23,096 nt of DNA from CAYJAD01 sp964370305 (GTDB lineage Bacteria > Desulfobacterota > Desulfovibrionia > Desulfovibrionales > Desulfovibrionaceae), in contig CAYJIU010000021.1 of the NCBI GenBank assembly GCA_964370305.1, positions 1 through 23,096 on the forward strand, given 5' to 3'. Under the pieces are notes generated by a model. The model made no database searches. It worked only from the letters and a program-made list of their open reading frames with translations, and was not told where the DNA came from. Shown here one piece after another: positions 8,601 to 16,200 of the stretch (position 1 is the first letter of the stretch; the number at the start of each line of letters is the position of its first letter). The translations under genes were made by a program, and so were the position numbers.

Positions 8601-9350
8601 GCCTGGTTTAAGCTCTTGCAACTTCGCAAAATAATCTTCAGCTTTACAGAATGTATTTTTTTTATCAGAAATATTCTTAAGGGTTGGATCCATCAAATCA
8701 GAGGATGTAATTTTGACTTTCTCTTGCCCAGTTAAATCCACGTAGGTTAACTCAAGGTATAATGGTACTGATTCAAGCTCAAAACCATCAGCTGCACGAG
8801 AACGAAAGCGGGGTTTATTTTGTTCATTAATCAAGGTTCTTTCAGGTAATTTCTTAAATTCAGCAGTGGGCACCCAAGATTTACCGTCTTCTGCCAATAC
8901 CCACTCACGCGGCTTTACTAAATGCCTAGTTTTACTATTAATAAAATCCTTAAATACAGTTTCGGAAGGGGTGAGTGTAGTTAAAAAGCGCAAATCACTG
9001 TCACGCCCATAAAGAAAATCTGCCACACGTTGTGCAGCATCAGTGGTCATGCGCTCAACTTCTTCGGTGGCTCTGTTATCTAGGGCTTCAACGGAGTCAC
9101 TAACGGCTAGCTCACCAGCGTCAGAGAGTTCTCGTACTGCTTGTTCAGCCATTCTCTTGGTACGAGAGCGCATATCATCACCAAGTTCAACTGCTTGATA
9201 CCACGCAACCAAGGCCAAAAGAACAAGTGGGAGCACTTTGATTACAACGAAGAGAGAAATAAGCTTGGCACGCACACCAAAACCTAAGTCGGTGAAAATT
9301 TTACCTATTCCATCAACAAACCTATCTAGCGATGAACCTTTATTACTCAT
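5607..9350 (-). CDS. Hybrid sensor histidine kinase (periplasmic sensor, HAMP, two PAS, HisKA, HATPase, receiver)
   Basis: This 1247-residue inner-membrane sensor autophosphorylates on His and passes the phosphate to its own receiver domain. Order: TM1 about 29-51; large periplasmic region about 52-543, likely Cache-like, containing three Cys (235, 436, 445); TM2 about 546-567; HAMP about 568-620; two PAS-like domains about 620-715 and 725-845; HisKA with H877 in MSHEIRTPMN; HATPase with N-box Asn999, DSGIGI at 1032-1037 and GGTGLGL at 1061-1067; receiver about 1121-1245 with Asp1127/Asp1128, phospho-acceptor Asp1174, Thr1206 and Lys1228. All catalytic residues are present. There is no Hpt domain, so phosphate would leave through a separate protein or stay on the receiver. 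AGGG lies close before the ATG. No regulator gene adjoins it; the nearest neighbour downstream is the secreted OB-fold gene. The ligand is unknown. Confidence 0.93.
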   Translation of the reverse strand: MSNKGSSLDRFVDGIGKIFTDLGFGVRAKLISLFVVIKVLPLVLLALVAWYQAVELGDDMRSRTKRMAEQAVRELSDAGELAVSDSVEALDNRATEEVERMTTDAAQRVADFLYGRDSDLRFLTTLTPSETVFKDFINSKTRHLVKPREWVLAEDGKSWVPTAEFKKLPERTLINEQNKPRFRSRAADGFELESVPLYLELTYVDLTGQEKVKITSSDLMDPTLKNISDKKNTFCKAEDYFAKLQELKPGEIYVSDVIGEYVGTPMIGMYTPENAKKKGIPFEPESAAYVGDENPNGKRFKGIVRWATPVAKDGKVVGYITMALNHDHIMSLVGHLVPQTERYSDISSAAAGNYAFIWDHKGRSIVHPRHHSITGYDAETGEPQIPFLDAATYERFQASGQKYADFIAGEPEFTNQAREVKPAIALAKQGLVSLDCRYLNFAPQCTGWYNLAKDGGSGSFLILWSGLWKLTTVSAIPYYTGQYGEKLVGFGIVTVTVGVDDFHRPALESQKTIQALVENTDRELSSVSEQAYESIAANLWNTAVSLSVSTLIMTILVVLVAIWMASSITRGITKLIRGISSFSSGYRGFRFDTTSKDEFGVLCNSLDELFNGIVQSVKNPTTITDLDQKVLYMNEYALNILNKTLDDVKGKLYTDLTIFDGKGGPVAAFLENRTSSISYYVPTNSYYKSKVTYLVDRAGNNIGYIITAEDVTQLIAEQERIEQERAMLDMVLSASPDIIWYKNIEGVYLAVNPRFSAMLGLTPEEIHGRRDEELLPDALYLTSKANDQELLAQKMPAYTEHKIAFADGHEEILDIVRTPIFGPNGSIRGILGVGRDVSLRVTAENDLRKTQRDLIKAVNEANEASKSKSEFLARMSHEIRTPMNAIIGMTNITKRKLGEVDCSKDDLLPNVMQIESSSMHLLGLLNDILDISKIEAGKIELSEESFDISKLVDDVSSIIAPRCESKNIKFSVNIDGLEHKHFISDVLRLRQILINLLGNAVKFTPELGSITFRLEQKERKDGKTLVFFSVADSGIGIAPEKLETLFAPFEQGGGHITRVYGGTGLGLSISRSIAMLLGSDIEVVSEENKGSEFFFSLWLLENKEAGITETSDDAMPIMPGKRVLLVDDVDINRMIAMELLSPFDLIIEEACDGTEAVEKFAAAEPFYYDLVFMDIQMPQMNGYEASSAIRRLEREDAKAIPIIAMTANAFKDDIDMAFESGMNGHVAKPIDMEKLLDVLKIYLGKNQ

Positions 9351-9625
9351 ATTATCCCTACCCTTACATCATGCACAAATAATACAAAGTTAACAGAATA
9401 AAGAAATATAATTCTTATCGTTTTTATAAGTTTATAACAATGCATAGTGTTTGTCATCATTTATTTTTTATGCTGGATGTATCTATTCTCAATTATTAAC
9501 ATATCGAAATTGGAAAGTCATGTCGGCTGTATTTTTAAAATAAGAGTCCTGCACAATTATTTTTTCAGTACAATTTTGTGAAAGCTACAAAAAAGTCGTA
9601 CATTTTTCGTCTTTTTGCAATATTC
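9351..9625. other. AT-rich gap holding the presumed sensor kinase promoter
   Basis: This 275-bp gap separates two minus-strand genes. The best minus-strand promoter-like pair is ATGACA (9457-9452) and TATAAA (9436-9431), but the spacing of 15 bp is short, so the call is weak. No convincing terminator for the DUF554 gene is visible: the A/T runs near 9590-9617 do not form a good stem. Confidence 0.25.
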
Positions 9626-10312
9626 TTAATCAAAAATCACTGCCAGCATGGGGCTTAAAAAAAGTGCCGGAAGCATGTTGCCTATGCGAATGTGTTTAAT
9701 TTGCAATACATTAATGCCTATGGCTAACATGAGTACACCGCCAGTAGCGGTAATTTCTGCCAAGACTGGCTCAGTAATAAAACCCACCAAAACACTGGCA
9801 AGAAGTACAAATATCCCTTGATAAATAAATACTGAAATACCAGAAAATACTACACCAAGCCCTAGGCTTGCCGCCAAAATCATGGAGGCAAAAAAATCTA
9901 TTATGGATTTTGCATACACAATGTCGCGCGCTCCGCGCAAGCCTTCCTCAATGGATGCCAAAATGCCCATGGCTCCGATGCAAAATAATAATGAAGCACT
10001 AACAAGCCCTTCGGTGAAACGCGGATTTGAAGAACCTACCAAGGCTTTTATCCAGTCGCCTAGCTTTGTGAGCTTATCCTCAATGCGGAGCAATTCTCCA
10101 ATAATGCTACCACCCACAATACCTGCAATGGTTAAAAGGGGCCGCGTGCCCTGCAAAGCTGATTGCAAACCAAGCACTATAACGCATAACCCAAGCCCTT
10201 GAAAGATAAGTTCGCGCATTTTCTCTGGCATGCGCGCACCAAAAGCTAAGCCCGCAAGCCCACCTACGGCTACGGCCAGCCCATTTATCAGTGATCCCAA
10301 AGGGAAAATCAT
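9626..10312 (-). CDS. DUF554 family integral membrane protein (YqgA-like)
   Basis: A 228-residue hydrophobic protein with about six or seven membrane segments. The N-terminal sequence PLGSLINGLAVAVGGLAGL, the glycine-rich GIVGGSIIGELLRIEDKL segment, and the closing segment with GVLMLAIGINVLQIKHIRIGN are characteristic of DUF554 (Pfam PF04474), which includes E. coli YqgA. No molecular function is established for the family; transport is a guess from topology. Its ATG overlaps the stop of the upstream radical SAM gene by 4 bp (ATGA), implying translational coupling and co-expression. The length is normal for the family. Confidence 0.88.
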   Translation of the reverse strand: MIFPLGSLINGLAVAVGGLAGLAFGARMPEKMRELIFQGLGLCVIVLGLQSALQGTRPLLTIAGIVGGSIIGELLRIEDKLTKLGDWIKALVGSSNPRFTEGLVSASLLFCIGAMGILASIEEGLRGARDIVYAKSIIDFFASMILAASLGLGVVFSGISVFIYQGIFVLLASVLVGFITEPVLAEITATGGVLMLAIGINVLQIKHIRIGNMLPALFLSPMLAVIFD

Positions 10313-11682
10313 AATAAACCCTCAATTTTTATTTTATTTTCCTCTGGCGCGGCACGAACTTCTAACTCGGCCCTTTGCCATTGGCCAGGCATGGGGGCTT
10401 TAATTTCGGCCTTTTCCCCAAGCCAAGGGTTAAAGTATCCAAAGCCAAGCCACGGGCATTGCTTACGCAAACGTTTTTTAAAATTAGTAAACCCCACACA
10501 AGGGCCAAAGCTCATTTTTTCCAATAAAGACAAATATATTTCAGGGTCAATGTTCAAGTTGCGCAATTGAATAAAACTTACTCCACAATTGCCCACCAAA
10601 TCAATAATGGCTTCAAGCTCATCCTCTGTATCGGTAACACCTGGAAAATACAAAAGATTTAATGACACATGCACACCGCGCTTGCGAGCGTTAATTATGG
10701 ATTCACGCACATGACTAAAATCATAACCTTGCGGACGATAATAAGCATTATACACTTCTTCGCGGGCCGAATTAATACTCACCCTTAAGGAAGTTAGTCC
10801 AGCCTCGGCAAGATCTGCCACGGCATTGGGCATTGAAGCATTGGTATTTAAGTTAACGGTACCAAGACCTCCACCTTGACGAAACACGCGTATAGCTTCA
10901 GCCAGCAAAGGACTTTGTGTTAAGGGCTCACCCTCGCAGCCTTGCCCAAAAGAGTATATGGGAGTTTGCTGTTCTTGGGCTTCGTGATGGCGCATAATTT
11001 CCACAATTTCAGAGGCTGTGGGTGAAAAATCCAATCGACATTGCGGTGTCGTGGCAATGGGAGAGCCTTCTTCTTGCATGGAAATGCAGCCCACACAGCG
11101 TGCATTACAAGCGCGTGAAGTAGGTAGTGGTGCCTCATAACGGCCCAAGGCAAGGTTTTTAGCAGCAGGGCAATCATACTTAAGCACGCAATTTTGCATA
11201 ATATGTTGCAAAAGGCGATTATGCTCATATTGCTGCATAAGCTTTTGCACGTTTCGGGCAAGGTTTTTACTGGCAACGCGCCTAAATTCTTGTCTGGTAT
11301 CTCCATCCACCTTGCGCGCACACATATAAAAACGCCCTTTGGCAAAACCTACAGCCCCATAGGCAAAAAGAGGCAAAGTTGGCGCGCTTTTTTGAGTTAC
11401 ATAGGCTGCGTGCGCAGTCAAAGTATAAGCAGGAGCCCCAAAGGCAGCAACAGCAAAATTATCTAAAACTTCTGTAGTACCATTTTTGGGGTCAAGCCCA
11501 ACGGCATTACGTCCTGGCAATAAAAATAACTCACTTTCTGGCGGCAACACAATAAGTTCATCAGGGCGAGGTAACATCCATTCACGCCCACGCCGACAAA
11601 CCATTAAAAGCTGTGGATGTTCAACAATGGTGCCATCTGCTTGTGCCATCAAAAGACGCGGCCTTATGGGGGGGGTACGCAT
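10309..11682 (-). CDS. Radical SAM protein of unknown substrate
   Basis: A 457-residue iron-sulfur enzyme candidate. I choose the ATG at 11682 because GAGGG lies 5 nt before it; an in-frame GTG at 11694 has no Shine-Dalgarno. The CxxxCxxC motif (CNARCVGC, Cys192, 196, 199) would bind the [4Fe-4S] cluster that cleaves S-adenosylmethionine. A GEP-type SAM-binding motif follows in SFGQGCEGEPL (about 244-254), then barrel-like strands (VNLNTNA, LRVSINS, VSLNLLYFPG). The first 180 residues are not part of the core radical SAM fold and look like an all-beta or mixed accessory domain. Extra Cys near 165 and 171 and at the C-terminus could hold another cluster, but this is uncertain. The gene overlaps the DUF554 gene by ATGA. 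A run of eight C occupies codons 3-5. I cannot name the substrate. Confidence 0.85.
   Translation of the reverse strand: MRTPPIRPRLLMAQADGTIVEHPQLLMVCRRGREWMLPRPDELIVLPPESELFLLPGRNAVGLDPKNGTTEVLDNFAVAAFGAPAYTLTAHAAYVTQKSAPTLPLFAYGAVGFAKGRFYMCARKVDGDTRQEFRRVASKNLARNVQKLMQQYEHNRLLQHIMQNCVLKYDCPAAKNLALGRYEAPLPTSRACNARCVGCISMQEEGSPIATTPQCRLDFSPTASEIVEIMRHHEAQEQQTPIYSFGQGCEGEPLTQSPLLAEAIRVFRQGGGLGTVNLNTNASMPNAVADLAEAGLTSLRVSINSAREEVYNAYYRPQGYDFSHVRESIINARKRGVHVSLNLLYFPGVTDTEDELEAIIDLVGNCGVSFIQLRNLNIDPEIYLSLLEKMSFGPCVGFTNFKKRLRKQCPWLGFGYFNPWLGEKAEIKAPMPGQWQRAELEVRAAPEENKIKIEGLL
11668..11675 (-). repeat. C8 homopolymer at codons 3-5 of the radical SAM gene
   Basis: The coding strand reads ATGCGTACCCCCCCCATAAG. 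Loss of one C places TAA right after the tract; gain of one leads to TGA about 15 codons later. An in-frame ATG 12 codons into the gene could restart translation, though without a visible ribosome binding site. Confidence 0.6.
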
Positions 11683-11715
11683 AAAATCCCTCACTTTTGG
11701 AATATAAATTACTAC

Positions 11716-11744
11716 TTGCTAACAAAAAATGTATATGATATAAA
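11716..11744 (+). promoter_or_regulatory. Sigma70-type promoter of the small membrane protein gene
   Basis: TTGCTA (11716-11721) and TATAAA (11739-11744) are 17 bp apart, placing transcription start near 11751 and the start codon about 46 nt downstream. On the opposite strand, TATATT (11706-11701) could serve as a -10 box for the divergent radical SAM gene, but its -35 is poor. Confidence 0.5.
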
Positions 11745-11796
11745 TAAATAATAGGCTGTTACACTATAAATATTCATTCAACAAAAAAGGCTTACC

Positions 11797-12078
11797 ATGT
11801 CCATGATGATTTTTAACACTTTATTTTTTCTTGGCCTTTTTGTCATGTTTTTCTTTATCCTCCGCGGACAAGATGCTCTACTCAAAACCCTACGCAATGA
11901 GCTTGCTCAAACCAGAGCTAAGTTGCACCTTATGGAAATGCGCCTTGCAGGGCTACTTGGTGAGGATATAAGCCCCCCCATGTCCATGCAACATTTGGAT
12001 ATTGGTACGCAAGAGCAAAGTACAAACAATGACCCATTGCATTTAAACCTTGACCCTCAAGAAGAGAAAAACTCCTAA
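11797..12078 (+). CDS. Small membrane-anchored coiled-coil protein, unknown
   Basis: A 93-residue protein not matched to a named family. One membrane helix (about residues 4-22, Phe/Leu-rich) is followed by a charged helical segment (about 23-53, with heptad-like Leu spacing, LLKTLRNELAQTRAKLHLME) likely to form a short coiled coil. The C-terminal tail is polar and probably disordered. AAGG lies 6 nt before the ATG; Met3 and Met4 are possible alternative starts. A promoter precedes it, and its stop codon lies inside the hairpin shared with the converging glycosyltransferase gene. A C7 run (11973-11979) falls in the coding region. Shape and size suggest an envelope or divisome-type accessory protein, but that is only a guess. 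Confidence 0.65.
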   Translation: MSMMIFNTLFFLGLFVMFFFILRGQDALLKTLRNELAQTRAKLHLMEMRLAGLLGEDISPPMSMQHLDIGTQEQSTNNDPLHLNLDPQEEKNS

Positions 12079-12094
12079 ATATTAGGAGGGTTTT
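12067..12094. terminator. Bidirectional terminator shared by convergent genes
   Basis: CTCCTAA (12072-12078) pairs with TTAGGAG (12082-12088) around ATA. A5 flanks the left side, so the minus strand has a perfect T5 tail; on the right GG then T4 follows, giving a weaker plus-strand tail. The TAA stop codons of both the plus-strand (12076-12078) and minus-strand (12084-12082) genes lie inside the stem. Confidence 0.7.
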
Positions 12095-13089
12095 GAAAAA
12101 TCCCCACGCGCAGCTTTAAGATAAGCATTACGCAGCGCATCACCGTCAAGCACATTAGCAAACAATAAATATATTTGCTTAAGCCACGTATGGCGTATAT
12201 TTTGCGCTTGGCTTAATCTATTGATTATTATCTTATTCCAATCACCGATACTATCCATCAAATCAACTAGTGCCCAAGCACGATGTTTGGCTCTATGTTT
12301 GGCATTTACAAGCTCTAGGCCTTGCCTTGCAATTTTTACTCGTAACTCATGATTATTCAACAATATTTTTATTACCTTCGCGGCATCCATGGCATTATGC
12401 GGCTCATAGGTCATAAGTTCCTCACCATCACTAAACAGGGAGGGAAAACCATGCGCTACACGCGGTGTAACAAGACAACCTCCACAGCCCAAAGCCTCAA
12501 AAACCCTAAAGTTTAAATCATCATGCTCACATTGATTAATCAACACTCGCCCTTCGGCATATAAATCTACATAGCTTCCGCTAGTTATATGCAAAGTTGG
12601 TACATACTCGGCAAGCTCCTCAAAAAATTGCACCCGTCTTGGTAGGGTGTCATCATTAACATTGCCCACAAAAAGACAATCCCACTTCGCCTCTATGTGG
12701 GGCTTTGGTGCGTCAGTATCGCGTGCGCAAGGCGCGCTCCACATAATGCGCTCATCTGGTAAATATTTGTTTTGAAAGAATGTTTTGTGGTCATGCAGGC
12801 TTACAAGGCAAATATCAAAGGCTTGCGCGTAAAGGTCATACCAGCTGTGGATATGCGTATCAACAGCGTAAAAAACTGTAAGACAAGGGAAACTTTCCAC
12901 TCCAAGCACAAAGGGCGGCATACTTTTATCTGCAACCACAACAACATCCGGCTCATAACCAAGCATATTTACAATGTCATTCCAAGTAAATGTCGTAAAT
13001 TCTTTAAAATTAAAATAGTGCACTTCAAAGCCATATTGCCTTAAAGCTGCGTGAAAAAAAGGATTACCAATCCAAAAAATCCGCCGCAT
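12082..13089 (-). CDS. CgeB-like glycosyltransferase (GT-B fold)
   Basis: A 335-residue cytoplasmic protein resembling CgeB/Glyco_trans_1_2 (PF13524) glycosyltransferases. I choose the ATG at 13089; AGG lies 5 nt before it, and the in-frame GTG at 13095 has no good site. The N-terminal half (FWIGNPFF, DVVVVADKSM, FYAVDTHIH, CLVSLHDH) looks like the acceptor-side Rossmann domain. The C-terminal half has CLFVGNVNDD (about 137) and DLNFRVFEALGCGGCLVTPR (about 190-209), the typical nucleotide-sugar binding region with the EAL.CG core. In such families the donor is a UDP- or other NDP-sugar, used for surface glycans, glycoproteins or flagellin. The distant flagellar operon and adjacent AsmA gene hint at envelope glycosylation, without proof. 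Confidence 0.8.
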   Translation of the reverse strand: MRRIFWIGNPFFHAALRQYGFEVHYFNFKEFTTFTWNDIVNMLGYEPDVVVVADKSMPPFVLGVESFPCLTVFYAVDTHIHSWYDLYAQAFDICLVSLHDHKTFFQNKYLPDERIMWSAPCARDTDAPKPHIEAKWDCLFVGNVNDDTLPRRVQFFEELAEYVPTLHITSGSYVDLYAEGRVLINQCEHDDLNFRVFEALGCGGCLVTPRVAHGFPSLFSDGEELMTYEPHNAMDAAKVIKILLNNHELRVKIARQGLELVNAKHRAKHRAWALVDLMDSIGDWNKIIINRLSQAQNIRHTWLKQIYLLFANVLDGDALRNAYLKAARGDFSKPS

Positions 13090-13227
13090 ATACACCTACA
13101 TGATTATGTTGCACTCACACCCTAAAAACTATATGAAGAGGGGGTTATTAATTTTGAACCTAAATTTATCGTATATATTGCATATGACTTTCAATAAATA
13201 CAGCAACTAACTTACATTATATTACCT

Positions 13228-16200
13228 ATGAGCACGCGTCAAGCAACACATGAACCCCCCAATCAATCATCTTTATTAATACGCTTAGGGCGTATTTGTA
13301 TTTATGGTATTTTAGGCTTGGTGATAGTAATTTTATTGGCTTTTTCAGCAGCGGCAATTTATTTGTACCAAAATCAAGAAAGCCTATCCCAAGAGATTGC
13401 CGCAAAAATAAAAAACCGCACTGGCATTGAAGCAAGTTTTTCTGCCGTAGATGTGGCTTTATTCCCCATTCCATCCTTAGCTATCAGTGATATATCCTTG
13501 CAATTTGAACAAGCAAAACTGAATATTGCCTATGCTACAGCAAGCCCTGTCTTGTGGTCTTTATTGCAGGGCAAGGTTGTGCTTGGGCACATATCGCTCA
13601 TCCGGCCGTATATCTCAGGCGAACTACCCAAAAACGTTACCGAAAATAATGCCCCCCCCCATGAAGTCAAGATTTTTGAAGACACTCATGACATAATCAA
13701 CAAAGCCTTAGATTCTGTAACTATACCTCCTGTTTTACACGGTTGTGATATTAAAATTGCCCATGGCAGTGTTGATTTTGCACTAGGTGATAGTAAAATA
13801 GTGATGGAGGACATACAAATAGATTTAGACATAAGCCTTAATGGAACTCTGCGCACAGATATTGCCATTAACTCACCTAGCACTTTTAAGCATGATGAGA
13901 CCATGACTCAAGTTGACGCCTTACAATTAAGCATATCCGGCCTGACAAATGCAGAAAATTTAAGGATGTTAAAATTAAACCTAGGCACTCGTCTGCACAT
14001 TGATAAATTATTAAAAAATACAAATATTAATTTTGATTTTTCGCTACAACCAGATGTTGAAATGGGAACAACAGAAGGTAGCAGCCCTCACTTAAAGCAT
14101 ATCCTCACAGGAAAATGGAATATTGACGGCAGCTTACTTTGGCATGATGTAGCCATACCCATGGCCAGCAGTGGTGATTTAAGCGGGGATTTGGATACAT
14201 CCATCGATATTACACAAGCTTCTGCACAATTAGGAGATGATAGCCTAAGCTTGCAAGCCCAATTAAATAATATTTTCTCCAATGATCCATCGATTTCTGG
14301 CAGCATTGACTTAAAGCATCTTAGCCTAACCCAATGGTTTGGCTTTGCAAGAAACCTCCCCCCCGGCCTACAACACACCTTAAAAGACATTAGCGATGGT
14401 AAACTTGACTTTGAGATGAATAAAAACTGGCTAAAAGTGCCACATATTGAGGCTACCGCCGCCAAAACTACCTTTGTGGGCACAGGTGGCGTTGCCAGCT
14501 GGGATGATATTATTATCAAGCTAGACCTTAGCGGGCCTGATGTTTCCTTGGTGACAGCCTTTCCTGAGACTGAGGGTGTAGACGTATCTGTCCCGTCATT
14601 TCCTCATCGTCCTTTAACTCCTATGCCCGGCACCTCAGAAGCTGCCGCGTCCACCGGCCCATCAGTGGGATATGACATCAATCTTAATGTTGAAAAATTA
14701 ACCACTTGGGGCCTAACTTTGGGCGATGTCAGCTTTAGGGCCATACCTGCGGAGGAAGTGGCAAAATCTAACCCCAAAAATCATCCCGATGCTGTGCTTT
14801 TGGATTTTACTATTGATAAATTCTACGGCGGCAAAACCAAGGCTAAAGCCCTGCTTTTCCGTACAAAGGATAAAATATCCGGCTATGATATTACTGCCAT
14901 TTTTCGCAATGTAAATGCCAAGGGGCCGCTTGATATCTTAGCTGGTCGTGAAATCCTTGGGGGCAAATTATCCTTAGATACATCATTTGTTGCGTACGGT
15001 AAAAATTTAGGTGAGTTTTTAATTAGTAAAGTTGGTGAATTATCATTAAATGTCGATGGCGGGTTTTTTACAGGCAAGAGCAAACAAAGAACAAGCTTTG
15101 AAAATTTTCATGTGGCCGGTAAATTTACATCCACGCCACTGACCACAAAAATGTCCAACAGCATGCCTGCAAGCTTACGCTATAATGGACTTTGGAAAGT
15201 GGCTTTACAAAGGCCGGACTTGCACTTGGAGTCAAACTTAAATGGCATACTCACCCTTGTGGGCAAAGATTATACAGACATAGTACTTGATAATATTTCT
15301 GGCAAATTGCAAGCCACGCTAGGCGCGAAAAGCATAGGATTAAAACAAGACATCTTAGCAGATATAAGTGGTAAATATTCCTTTGATAGTGCAAAAAGCA
15401 CCCTTAGCGCTGCCAAGGCTCAGATGCTTATCCCAAATTTCGCCAACACCAGCTTAAATGGAAATTTTAGCATGGATTATGCTAAAGAATTACAGTGGGA
15501 GGCAAACTTAAAAGGCCACACAAAAAACCTATCTGTCTTAGCAGAAAAGCTAAGCTCAGAACATAAAAGCCCCATACCAGCTACCGCCCCGCAAGAGCTT
15601 AAAATACAAGCAAAGTTAACGAAAAACGACAAAGGCTTAAACATATCAAACCTATGGCTAAGCCTTGATAAAATGAAACTTAGCGGCAATATACATAAGT
15701 CAGCAGATCAAAAACCTTTATGGAATATTAACCTCAAACTAAATTTACTGGACTTAGACAAGCTATTCCCGACACAAAAAGCCACAACCTCTACCCCAAG
15801 TACCGTGACAACAAAGCCATCCAAGCCGTGGTCACTGGCATGGTTAAATGAAAATAATGCCAAGGGGCAAATTCAAATTGAAATTTTGCGCTTGCATAAA
15901 ACTACCTCCACAAACATCAACATACCCATAAAAATGGAAAATAACACTCTAACCTTAAGTCCCATTCGTGGAACATTTTATGGTGGGCCGGCCAAGGTGG
16001 ATTTTGTGGGTAAGGGTGTTGGCAATGTTTTGCATGTGCAAGGAGGCATCAGCGCGGAAAACATTAAAATGCTTGAGCTAAGCCACGAATTAAAATTAAA
16101 AACCGCCATCGGTGGTAGTGGATCAGTTTGGGTTTCTGCAAAAGGCGCTTTAACCAACTCAAACACCATCCTCCCGCTTCTTGATGGTACATGGCGCGTA

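Noticed and set aside
8064..8735. 223-codon plus-strand open frame
   Set aside because: Antisense to the sensor region of the hybrid kinase, which has full domain support; the peptide is Cys/Phe/Ile-rich with no motif.
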